Below, piece by piece: positions 45,228 to 56,254 of a stretch of DNA of 64,000 nt (the stretch's first letter is position 1; each line of letters opens with the position of its first letter). The stretch is taken from assembly GCA_963669155.1 (NCBI GenBank), contig OZ022585.1, positions 24,529,511-24,593,510 of the forward strand. The letters run 5' to 3'. The notes under the pieces were generated by a model. That model saw only the letters and a list, made by a program, of their open reading frames with translations, was not told the origin of the DNA and ran no database searches. Source of the stretch: Arbacia lixula (lineage: Eukaryota; Echinodermata; Echinoidea; Arbacioida; Arbaciidae). Both the position numbers and the translations under genes were made by a program.

Positions 45228-48200
45228 ATGCCTGTCGTATCCTGCCCAATCCCAGGCTGTGACTACACTACGCCAGAGCTTGATGCCTCTATTGTCGCTG
45301 CCCTACTCACAACCCACTGCACAATTCACGCCTCTGGGACAGGGCCAGCTGCCAAGATAGAGAAAGTCAAGAGGCCTACCATAGCTGCAGCTGGTACTAG
45401 TGAAGACTGGGCTTACTTTACCTCCTGATGGTCAGATTATGTGGAGGCCACAAGGGTCTCTGGCAAGGACAGGGTCATGCAACTCCTTGAATGCTGCGAG
45501 GAGCCCCTTCGCAAGGACCTTACAAGATCCTCTGGTGGCAGCCTCACCGTCAAGTCTGAAAAGGAGGTGCTCGCAGCCATCAAGAGACTCGCTGTACGTG
45601 AGGAAAACACCATGGTTGCTCGTGTGACACTGCATAACATGCGTCAGGATCGGGAAGAGACAATTCGCAGCTTCGGAGCCCGCTTACGAGGTCAAGCCGG
45701 CATCTGTAAATTTGTCATCAAGTGCCCAGGCTGCTCCATCGATGTCAACTACACTGATGAGATACTGCGAGATGCCCTGACCAGGGGAATCGCTGACCCC
45801 GAGATCCAGCTCGACCTTCTGGGAGACAAGAACCAGACCATGGATCTAGAAGATGTCTTCCAGTTCATCGAGGCAAAGGAAGCCGGGAAGCGTTCCGCAT
45901 CTTCTCTCCTTGACTCTCATGCCGTGAACTCTGCCAGCAGCTCATACCGGAGGACCAAGCACACGCACCTCAAGGAGAGCCAAGACTTGTGTGACTACTG
46001 TGGAAAAAAGGGACATGGTCGGGGTGCCCCTGCTCGCATCCGTAAGACACAGTGCGACGCATATGGACACAAATGCAGGCACTGTGACAGACTCCACCAC
46101 ATGGAGAATGTATGTCGCAGTAGGGACAATCCACGACGTCCCCCTCCAGCAAAACCAGAGGGACTTGAGAATGCAGCCTTTGACTCCTTTTGTTCTGTCC
46201 ATGGGTACGATCGCTCATGTGGTGGCCATGGCATTCCCCTTGATCATCATGTATATGATAGCCTTAACCAGGCATGGATCAGAAGGAAATCTTCCCCGCA
46301 ACCCTTCATAGATGTCACTGCTCAGGTTGTTCCTGATGACTATGAAGCTCTTGGGTTTCGCCTCTCCTCCCCCACGATGCCTCACTCTACCCCTGCTATG
46401 GCTGACACTGGGTGCCAGAGCTGCTTAGCCGGCATGAAGATCGTTCGACGTCTTGGATTACGTCAACAGGACCTCATCCCTGTCAGCATGAAAATGCGCA
46501 CTGCCACGAAGGGGGGTGTCAGGATTCTTGGGGCCGTTCCACTGTGTTTGTCTGGCAGGGCTCCCTCAGGTCATACAGTCAGGACGAAACAGCTGACTTA
46601 CGTCACCAACAGCTCTGATCAGCTCTTCCTCAGCCGGGAAGCGTGCGTTGGCTTGGGAATCATCTCGGACAGTTTTCCACAACTGGGTGTGACACAGGAG
46701 CGGCCCCTGATGGATACGACTGCAGCCCTTGAGGGGACCCCTGCTGGGAAAACCTGCCAATGCCCCAAGCGCCAAAGGCCACCGCCACCCCCTACCTCAC
46801 TGCCTTTCCCAGCGACTGAGGAAAATCGTGAAAAACTCCAGCGATACCTCCTGGACTATTACAAGAGCAGCACATTCAACACTTGTGAACACCAGCCCCT
46901 GCCCCTGATGGATGGCCCTCCTATGAAACTGATGGTGGATCCAGATGCAGAGCCTATCGCACATCACACCCCTGTGCCTGTCCCACTCCACTGGCGGGAT
47001 GCTGTCAAGGCCGGGTTGGATCACGATGTTCAGCTGGGCGTGCTTGAACCTGTCCCAGTTGGGGAGCCTGTAACCTGGTGCCACAGGATGGTCGTGTGTG
47101 CTAAGAAGACTGGCGAGCCAAGAAGGACTGTTGACTTCCAGGCCCTAAATGCACATGCCACCCGTGAGACACACCACACCCAATCTCCTTTCCTTCAAGC
47201 TCGGTCGGTTCCACATGGCAAGAAGAAGACTGTCTGTGATGCTTGGAACGGCTATCACAGTGTACCCATCTGCCAGGAAGACCGCCATCTCACAACTTTC
47301 ATAACGCCCTGGGGACGATACCGCTACAAGACCGCCCCGCAGGGGTACATTGCCTCTGGCGATGGCTACACCAGGCGATATGATGAGATTGTGTCTGCCA
47401 TCCCGTGCAAGACAAAATGTGTTGATGACGTCTTACTCTGGGCTGACACGTTAGCTGACAGCTTCTTCCAAGCTATCCAGTGGCTGGATGTCTGCGGCCG
47501 GAACGGGATCGTTCTCAACCCTAGCAAATTCACATTCGGTGCAGACGTCGTTGAATTTGCAGGCTTCGAAATCACTACTGACAGTGTCCGACCATGCCGG
47601 AAATACCTGCAGGCGATCCTCGACTTCCCGACACCCACTACCATCACTGATGTGCGATCATGGTTCGGGCTCGTCAACCAGGTGTCATATGCCTTCAGCA
47701 TGACAGAGAAGATGCTACCGTTTCGTCAGCTCCTGAAGCCTAGTACGCCATTCGTGTGGACCAACGCCCTCCAGCTTGCCTTTGAAGAGTCCAAGGCCTT
47801 CATCGCCAGCGAGATTGAAGATGGCGTACGGATCTTTGACCCCACCAAGCCTACCTGCCTGGCTACGGACTGGTCCAAGGATGGTATTGGTTTTTGGCTT
47901 TTGCAGAAACATTGCGATTGCAGTGGCACTACCCCTTTCTGCTGTGTCTCTGGTTGGAAAATAACTCTTGTAGGCAGTCGATTTACTCATGCTGCTGAAT
48001 CTCGCTATGCCCCAGTAGAAGGCGAGGCGCTTGCAGTTGCAGACGCCCTTGACAAGGCACGATACTTCGTCTTGGGGTGCGAGGATCTCATCGTTGCCGT
48101 CGACCACAAGCCACTACTCAAGATCTTTGGTGATAGGGCCTTGGAGGGAATCCCTAATCCCCGCTTGCGGAATCTTAAGGAGAAGACATTGCGATACAAG

Positions 48201-50045
48201 TTCAAGATGGTCCATGTCCCAGGCATCCGTCACCGTGCTACAGACTGCCTCTCTCGTCACCCAACAGGTGAGCCTGAGAAGTTACACCTCCCGGATGACG
48301 TAGCGGTGGTCGATATGGTACCACCATCGCTCCTCCACTCACCAACCCTCATGGGGGGCCTTCGAACCTTAGACCCGTCCACGGATGCTGTTGAAGTCTG
48401 CACACTCTCAACTGCCATGTGTGCTCTGGACTCTATGCACCTCAAGTCAGTTACATGGGACCGAGTACGTTCCGCCACCGCAAGTGATGACACCACGCAG
48501 GCACTCCTTGACCTCATTGAGTCTGGCCTGCCTGACCATCGCCTTGCGTTTCCCCAACCTCTTCGTGAATATTCCCAGTTTCGAGATGGCCTTTCTTCAG
48601 TTGATGGAGTTATCCTGTACAATGATCGTGTGCTTATTCCTCCTTCACTCAGGGATGAAGTCTTGAGCCACCTTCATGCTGCCCACCAGGGGATTACGTC
48701 AATGACCGCTCGTGCTGAAGCATCTGTCTTCTGGCCTGGCATCACTCCGGCGATTGCTGCTCTACGTGCGGGATGCACTCAGTGTAACCGTATAGCACCC
48801 TCCAATCCCAGTGCGCCACCAGTTCCACTGCTCTCGCCAGTCTACCCCTTCCAGTGTATCTGCGCGGACTACTTTCATTACAAAGGATGCAACTATTTGG
48901 TCATAGTGGACAGGTACTCGAACTGGCCAATCGTTGAACGGTCTGCGAATGGGGCGGATGGCCTAATCACGTGCCTACGTCGCACCTTTGCCACTTTCGG
49001 CATTCCTGATGAGCTGACCTCTGATGGTGGCCCTGAATTCACGGCAGTAGCTACACGCCATTTCCTCGCCAACTGGGGTATCCATCATCGCCTCGCCTCT
49101 GTTGCCTTTCCCCACAGCAACTGTCGAGCTAAGGTTGCTGTGAAGACCATTAAACGACTCATTATGGACAACACTAGCGCCACTGGATCCCTGGATACAG
49201 ACAACTTTCAGCGGGCCATACTTCAGTATCGCAATACCCCAGACAGGGACACGAAGCTCTCTCCAGCCATGTGCGTCTTTGGCCACCCGATCCAGGATTT
49301 CATCCCAATTGCCCCTGGCAAATACAAGCCACACAACACCTGGTGTGAAACCTTGCAGGCAAGAGAAGAGGCCCTTCGCAACCGTCACATGAAGGGGGCG
49401 GAACGCTGGTCGGAGCACACCAAACGGCTTCCACCTCTTGTTGTCGGCAATCATGTCCGCATCCAGAACCAAACCGGGCCACATCCTCTGAAATGGGACA
49501 AGACCGGCATCGTCATTGAAGTACGGCAATATGACCAATACATGGTCCGTGTAGATGGCTCCGGCCGGGTGACGCTGCGGAACAGGAAGTTTCTGAGACA
49601 ATACACCCCTGTCCATCGGCCCTTGCCGCCGAAGACGATGGAGGATGATGTTCGTGCCTCAAGTCGACCAGTGTACCCTTACTCTCCCAAGCATCCCACT
49701 ACCATGTCTGGAGGCCCACCATCACCCCCTTCACGTCCCGTTGAACCTACCAGACAGCGGCCCGAGCCCATTGCTGATGCCTTCCTACCACCAGTGGTTG
49801 ATATCGCTGATGACTCCCGCATATCGCCACCTTTTGTTGATACCCCGTCAACCGCGGTGGGTCGTGCTACTCCTGCTGTGGTTCCCTCTGCCGCTGCACC
49901 TTCAGCAGCTGCTCCTCCACCCCTCCCTCCTCCTCCTGAGGACAGCGTCATCGCTCCTGCTGCCGACCCAGCCCCTCCACCTAGGCGTTCTCTTCGTCGG
50001 GCCGGCAGACCTGCATGGCACTCAGATTATGACATGTCGCCCTAA
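45228..50045 (+). pseudogene. gag-pol polyprotein with two inactivating changes
   Basis: Start chosen at ATG 45228 (good context, CTACCACCATGC). One frame of 1,606 codons, broken by an in-frame TGA at codon 67 (45426-45428). Domains by codon: N-terminal C2H2-like finger (C6, C11, H30, H34); gag; two CCHC-type knuckles (about 255-268, the first degenerate, and 283-296); aspartic protease with ADTG (D393); RT with CVDD (D733, D734), where Cys takes the usual aromatic place; RNase H (ATDWS, D881); integrase with an HHCC finger (about 1148-1186) and catalytic D1214 and D1266. The third acidic position is Lys1302 (AAG at 49131), exactly 35 residues after D1266. Next come a GPY/F-like module ([12 protein letters not shown], about 1417) and a Pro-rich tail. 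The GTG at 45441 is not a start. Readthrough of the TGA is unlikely because it lies inside gag, not at a gag-pol border. Confidence 0.9.
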
Positions 50046-50242
50046 GTTAAGGACGGCATTTTCCTTGTGTTCTTGTTTTGGAGTTCCTGTTCGACGAGTT
50101 TTAGTGTTTTACAACGTTGCCTGTTATTTGGATATTGGACGTTTTCCTCGAGTTACCCGTTCTTTGGATATTTGACCTTTTTTTTTTGGACACAACTTTC
50201 ATCTTCGACACGCTTCGTTACTTCTCACCGTGCCAAAGACTT

Positions 50243-50251
50243 GGGGGGAGA
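50243..50251 (+). promoter_or_regulatory. Polypurine tract
   Basis: GGGGGGAGA directly before the 3' LTR, the plus-strand primer position in LTR retrotransposons. Confidence 0.88.
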
Positions 50252-50362
50252 TAGAGGATATTAACACTTGATTCATACCTGTCCTGCTCTCTACACAGAA
50301 GACTGTGAACATTGCTATTCCAGTGTCTGCTGATCCAGGCAAACAGTACAGGTACTCATTTA
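50252..50362 (+). repeat. 3' LTR, 111 bp
   Basis: Identical to the 5' LTR. Followed by the second GTAAG copy (50363-50367). Confidence 0.95.
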
Positions 50363-50379
50363 GTAAGACAAATACTTAA
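50363..50379 (+). pseudogene. Old gypsy integrase C-terminus (right part)
   Basis: Second GTAAG copy, then ACA AAT ACT TAA, continuing the frame interrupted at 45081 and ending it at 50377-50379. Confidence 0.6.
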
Positions 50380-53300
50380 CCTGTAAATAGAATTTGTAAT
50401 ATAATTTGCTTTTCTGCATATTTAAAATGATTAATTGAAGAATCCCTATAATTAATATCTAATGACTTGATGATCTTAAATGGTAAAGAGAGACAAAAAA
50501 GCATTGGAGAATGAAGAATTTTCGCAAAAACCTTTCAAAAATTATAAACTAGAATTATTGACTCTTTCCTGGTGATACAAAATAAAAAATGGCAGATGAT
50601 AAAGTAAGTTTAAGTTATGATGTAAATGTTTAAATTATTGTGTTTCTGGCATGTGTTATTGCTGCAATCAGCTTAGCCTTTAGCCAAGGCATTCGGCGCT
50701 GTTATATCCCAAAATGTGCCGAACGAGTCTGCATTCATAAGACTATCATGCGAGGAACAATTAAGTCTGTGTCACAATGTGAGTCTAACACCCCCCCCCC
50801 CCCCTCCCTCATAGCGGGTAAACACAATACACAACACAAACTCTGGAGCCAACTTTACGAATAATTAAGATACTCAGAGTTCCATAGCCAGGTGTGGGTA
50901 AGAGCGGGTAAACACAATAGAGGCTCTGGAGCCAATTTTACGAGTAATTAAGATACTCAGAGTTCCATAGCCAGGTGTGGGTAAGAGTGGCATTAGGTGA
51001 GGCAGTGTGTGGAAAAGTGGATGCAGATGACAGTAGGCTGTGCTAAGAGCAGGACGAGAGAGAGAGAGAGTGCTAGGGCGTGGAGGCACAGATTCACGGT
51101 TGGTTTAAAAACCATGCAGCGACGGGCATCGTGCAGGCTAGTTTCAACGCCGAATTCTCCGCACACCTCCCGGCCCGGAGAAGCCTCCTGACGCACCACA
51201 CCTCTGTAACAACTGTCATTTTGTCACCAGAACCGTACGTTACATTTTATTTGTATTCAAGTATTAGAATGCACAGGTACTATGGTGTGATTTGCTTTTA
51301 GGCAGGAGAAAATAGGCACTCAAGTATTGTATAGATGCATGTGTAACAATTAGAACATGGAGAGATTATCATTATTGATTTTGTAATTTTGACAACCAAA
51401 AAGGAAATATGGCAATGGCATGTTATCCATTATACATCCTTTAGTATCAATGTGGATGCCTAACATTTATCCATTATGTGGTATGAGAAAAGGAGGCAGG
51501 AAATAATTATTCAGCAAGGTTTTAAGTCAAACATGGAAGATACAAGTGTTATGATTAATTTTGTGACAGTGGGATAATATGATGTAAGGAATGAGAATTA
51601 ATTATTTCAAGAAGGTAAAAGCAAACAGCCTTATAAGATTTTATATGATCATGTGCAGAAAGCAAAAGTATTTGCATATTTGCAGTTCAAGAAATAAAGA
51701 TAATGTGTATAAGGTAATGCTTCTAAAGGAAATAATTACATGTATGAAGGTATATGAATGTATAACCTCTCAATACCAGTATTCTGACAGGTTCTTGATG
51801 TGGTGGAAATGTAAGTACAGTGTATAACATCAGTTATACATGATAACAGTAACTGTTATTCTGGAGTATGTAAAAATGATTGCAGATGAAATTGTTTTAA
51901 CAATGTTTTGTTTCTGGTATTCATTGCATATAGTATATATGATAGCAGGTAACGGTAATAACTGTGTGTGGCAGAAGACAATATTATTTGCAATGTTTAA
52001 ACTTAAATTCTCCCATAGGGACGAGCTGGGCTCACTTATAGGCCTGTCCACCCCATCACCTATGACGCATCCAGGCGGCAGTGACTTCCCTACGCGCCGA
52101 CGCGCATGATGACCTATATTGTTCTTCCATTTCCCGTTTCTCCTTTTCTTTCCCTTTCCATCACAAATTCCAGTTCCATTTTGTCATTTCCTAAATTGTA
52201 CCCACTTCCTCACTCATTCTAATATAGAGATTTTTTTCTTTTTTTCCCTTTTTTATCGTTCCTTCCGTTTTATCCTTCATCTTATCTTTATGTTCTTTCT
52301 GACCTTTTCCTTTCCATTTCCCTCTCTCCTTTTCTTCCTTTTCTCCCCTTTTCATTTCCTCTTTCACATTATTTATGATTTCATTTTCCCGGTGAGCTCC
52401 GCGGGGGCGGAGGAGCAGTCCGCCCCCTGCACCCTGACTGTTACGCCACTGCACTTTCACTATCTTTAGTATCATCATTATAGTGAACATAAGTATAACT
52501 ATTACATTTCTTAATTCTGTCATGACGAACATTGCAAAAGTACGAACAAATAAATATACAACTATTAAAAAGAAAGGAACAAGAATGTCGAGGAGCTACA
52601 TGTAATACAAATATTTTGTTTGTAAAAAAAAAAAGGACAGCGGAGAAAATGTCGGTGCAGCAATATTATCGGGGCAGCATCATTGTCGCATTTACTTCGT
52701 GAGTTATTGTCGATTATGCATATTTCGTTTTATCGAAAAAAAAAAAAACACGTCGAAAAGTAAGAGTGTTATAATATGTCGATTAGATTAGGAGATATAA
52801 TGGTAAATGCATGTGACACCGATTATAGGTCCGACTATTCCACAGATTTTCAAATGGGATATTTTTGACGTTAATTGCAAGGTTGATTCAAAGTATCACA
52901 GTAAAACTTTTACAAATTAAATCCCCGTTCAAAAACCGAGGGCCACGCAAGATTATATCTGTGGTCCGCCATAATTTAGACATCAAAACAAATACATGAA
53001 CAAACCTCCACAATTCACGCAACAGACGAGAAAAAAACGGGACGTGAGTGTTCACTTAGTGTACTTTAAAGCTTTTTATTAGTCACAAAACATTCAAAAT
53101 ATACCAAAAATGCATTGCATCGTCAATCAAACAGATTGTGCCTAAGATAAAACATTTCGAAAATACATCGTTCTGTATTCAAAATAACTTAACATGAAAC
53201 CTGGCCCTGCCGACAAGACAATCAATAGACCGAATTAAGTGAAAAGGAGAGATTCGCTAGCAAGCACAGCCAACTGCGTGCAGGCTGCGTGCAAGCTGCG

Positions 53301-54653
53301 AGAAAGCTGCAAGGATAATCTACGATCGATTCTTCCTGTTAATCCGCTTTAATCTGTGCAGCGCGCTGCCGCGAGCTGCATCTAGCGGCGAGCTACATCC
53401 TGTTCACTAATCACCGCAGCATGGGTGTGCCCGCGGCGTGCACGCTGCCAAAATAATATGGATGTGCTCCCTTAAGACGTACGTTCAAAAGAAATGTCAA
53501 ATTATTTTGACATTTCTGAACCTCTAACGCGCATGTTTTGCGAGCTTTTGCAGCAGAATGCGATTGTTGGACTTTGCCATTTTTTGACATTTGCTTCCTT
53601 TGCAAATCATTCGCCTGCACGGGGCAGAAACATTTCTCCAAATCCAAATGTTTGTTTGACATTCGCGTCATTTGCATGTCGTTCGCGTGCTCCGTGAAAA
53701 CCGCTCTTTAAGCTCTTGCAGCAGAAAATGCGAATGTCGGCCATTTTTCTATATTTGCGTCCTTCGCAAATCAGGCACTTGCCCCGTGAAAACAACCCTT
53801 TAAGCATAAGCATCAACAACAAGCTTCTGACACACATACATGTAATGTGTTTTATAGGGGCTGTTGTTTGCACGCAAAGCATGCGCCGTCAACATGCTAC
53901 ACAATCATCTCTCTAAAGAAGAAACTGACATATGACTTGAATCAGTTTCAACAGTGAATATGCTTTAAACAAATGATAGCCGCCTGGATAATTCTGATCA
54001 TTGCAACCACCCTGATATACATGTACATTATTGTGTTGCACATGATAATCATATATGATGGTTCGCATTGGTATATTGTGTGGCTAAATCATGATACAAC
54101 TTGTTCTTTTATTGCGGTGATCAGGATATCTTGAACCTGAACTCGCAACAAGTTTCAAAGCATATGGTGATAGGCTTTTATGTTCTGGAAGGTTGATTTA
54201 CATAGTAATCATGTACGCACATGTTTGTTTGGTAGCTTGCACATGTTTAGCTCATGAATAACAAACTTCAAATTTCTTTTAAATCAATGTTATGTTCTAA
54301 ATAGTTCATTGTAAGCATTACATATATTATTATTAAGCTTTCATGAATCTGTCCTTTCTTTTCCTGAAATATCAACATATTTTTATCAACATATTTGTCA
54401 GAAATGATGCTGTTTATATTTGATTTCATATTCAATCTCATGTAATTTCTATCTTTGACTCAACATGTTCAAAGTCTTTATAAGCATGCTTTATGATTAT
54501 GTGAACTCCTGCCCTACTTGAACATATAACGATCAAAACCAACCATATCAATATCCTAGTTTGTTTTCTTGTCATGCACTCAAACAATGGCTTCAGATAT
54601 TTCCATCTTATTATGTAGTTAAACCATGTAAACAGTAAAAGCATCCAACTCAC
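50380..54653. other. Non-coding stretch with small repeats
   Basis: Holds a tandem duplication at 50813-50990, pyrimidine-rich sequence at 52110-52375, a CpG-rich transposon-like end near 52390-52455 (GTTACGCCACTG), GCTGC-rich sequence at 53260-53450 and degenerate repeats of about 80 bp with TTTGCxTCCTTxGCAAATCA at 53540-53800. No exon was recognised, although the LRR gene should continue downstream of 54654. Confidence 0.45.
50813..50990. repeat. Tandem duplication, two units of 89 bp
   Basis: AGCGGGTAAACACAATA, CTCTGGAGCCAA, TTTTACGA, TAATTAAGATACTCAGAG, CCATAGCCAGGTGTGGG occurs at 50813 and 50902. Confidence 0.92.
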
Positions 54654-55030
54654 TCGATACGCCTCAATGACTGGTGCTCCACCAGGAGTGCCACCATGCT
54701 TCTGACTGCTTTGTCACCGAGCTGGAGACACATGAATGTTATCTCCGTGAGCCTGGGGCATGACGACATCACAGCACGGCACAAGGAGACCGGATCGTCA
54801 ATACTCTTACCAGGGATGCCGCCTATAATGGTGAGACTGTTGAGGTTCTGGACCGCGTTACAAATCTCCTCCAACATGGCAGACCTTATCGTGTCTGCAT
54901 ACCTTGTACTGTCTAGTGTCAGGTGCTTCACTTCTGGGCGTATCGACGCGAGTCCCAGCTCCAACACAATAGTCATGTCATCGACATCGACATCGAGTTC
55001 TAAACTCTCAAGTCGAACGTTTGTGGGAAT
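54654..55030 (-). CDS. LRR gene, exon 3 of those seen
   Basis: Minus strand. The acceptor TTTTACTCCACCTGTACAG precedes 55030 and the donor is TATCGA|GTGAGT. It is 377 bp, phase 0 in and phase 2 out. Encodes VRLESLELDVDVDDMTIV, EVKHLTLDSTRYADTIRS, LEEICNAVQNLNSLTIIGG, CPRLTEITFMCLQLGDKAV and LLVEHQSLRRI. The repeated LxxLxLxx...L spacing is that of RI-like leucine-rich repeats, as at the C terminus of NLR proteins. The acceptor was chosen because it alone keeps phase 0 with the upstream exon. No NACHT or death domain is in the window, so the NLR assignment is inference. Confidence 0.72.
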
Positions 55031-55794
55031 CTGTACAGGTGGAGTAAAATCAAAATGGATGTTCTTCACATGAATCCTGTGATTTATAAACATTGACACA
55101 ACCTGACATTAGAATACTGGGGGGGAGTTATCGGCCGAAATGAAAGAGTCACAGTTTGTGGAGAAAAAGTTTTATTCTACACCATGTGTCTTACTTTGTC
55201 ATGTGAATATATACTTCAATGACAACCTCAACAAATGCAAAGAGTAGGTCATATTTTCACATTAGACATACAAGCAGCACATTTCTTTACAGCCAACCAC
55301 CAAAGTATAAGCTTGGATTGAGCTTTATGATTACAGTAGTGTTTGGAGAGGATGAAATCTACCACATAGTCTTCAGCATGCACCTAACTACATTTTGAAT
55401 TTTGTTTGTCGTGACTAAAAAAGAATAGTTTGAGACAATAAGATATGACGAGACTATAATCGGCCTGACGAAGAGTGGCTTATTTTCCTTCAGAGAGAAA
55501 AGGTTGAAGAATTAAACCTAATATCACTGACTGATATAAAAGTGTAATACGGTATCCACTCTGTTTGTATGTACTGTGTGTCATTAATATGTTTCTTTGT
55601 GTGTTTGCTTGCGAGTATATAGTTCATGTGTGTAATGTGCATGCGTAAGGGTGCAAGATTTCACAGATATTCAGACTATCATGAATGTGTGTGGTCGCAT
55701 AAAATAAAAAACGTGTGTGCAAGCGTGTGTGTGTGTGTGTCTGTGTGTGTGTGTGTGTATGTGTGTATGTGTGTGTGTGTGTATGTGTGTGTGT

Positions 55795-55836
<42 letters not shown>

Positions 55837-56030
55837 TTTTGTTACTGATGTGCGAAAGTGTTCAGTGTGGTGCCTGAATTGTGGGTTATTTTGTATTCAC
55901 TTTTCATATCTTAATTGTGGCTGCTTTCAGTTAATGATAGTTATGAAAGTAGATGCTAGCTAATAATCACATATGCCTTGTATAGTCATGTTGTCAATCC
56001 TAATGGTTGCAATATAACCTGGTCACTTAC
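55031..56030. other. Intron of the LRR gene with (TG)n
   Basis: (TG)n with interruptions at 55724-55834. The Cys/Val-rich frames here are artefacts of the repeat. Confidence 0.7.
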
Positions 56031-56162
56031 CTGCAGTGGTCCCTTCGATGGCTGACCTCGCCTGATACACATCATGTTGAGGGACTGCAGGAGAGGCAGC
56101 TGCAATATGGCATGTAGCCTTACTCTGGTCATGGTCACGGAGTAGATGGTTAGGGTCCTGAT
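56031..56162 (-). CDS. LRR gene, exon 2 of those seen
   Basis: Minus strand. The acceptor has a long pyrimidine tract (CATCCTTCCATTCCTCCTCTCAG) and the donor is CTGCAG|GTAAGT, both near consensus. It is 132 bp, 44 codons, phase 0 at both ends. Encodes IRTLTIYSVTMTRVRLHAIL then LPLLQSLNMMCIRRGQP. The LxxLxI...L-LPLLQSLNM spacing continues the repeat begun in the 63-kb exon. A second frame is also open but has no repeat pattern. Confidence 0.75.
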
Positions 56163-56254
56163 CTGAGAGGAGGAATGGAAGGATGAGAAGAGAGATAGAG
56201 CAAGAAGGATCAGAGGAGGAACCGGGGAGAGAGACCGAGGGGCATATTTTCAAT

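Larger units (their letters stand above)
45082..50362 (+). mobile_element. Complete Ty3/gypsy-type LTR retrotransposon, 5,281 bp
   Basis: Bounded by two identical 111-bp LTRs and a perfect 5-bp GTAAG target duplication. It contains a single gag-pol frame in the order zinc finger, gag, CCHC, protease, RT, RNase H, integrase, which is Ty3/gypsy order. A polypurine tract (GGGGGGAGA, 50243-50251) directly precedes the 3' LTR. The expected tRNA primer site is replaced by a sequence complementary to the LTR itself (45193-45204). Codon and base composition are distinctly more GC-rich than the flanks, and the LTR identity implies recent insertion, here into an older gypsy relic. Confidence 0.95.

Noticed and set aside
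45426-45428. Programmed stop-codon readthrough
   Set aside because: The TGA lies well inside gag rather than at a gag-pol border, and the next base is T, a poor readthrough context. A simple nonsense change is more likely.
45441-50045. GTG at 45441 as the true start of a 1,534-residue protein
   Set aside because: The same frame opens at ATG 45228 with a good start context and an N-terminal zinc finger, and is broken only by TGA 45426. GTG is not an initiator here.
52390-52455. A DNA transposon end (complement of CAGTGGCGTAAC)
   Set aside because: It looks like a known type of terminus, but no matching inverted end or target duplication was found nearby.
54438-54653. A 71-codon membrane protein on the minus strand
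   Set aside because: It begins at the GTGAGT donor of the LRR exon and lies in the following intron. No other support.
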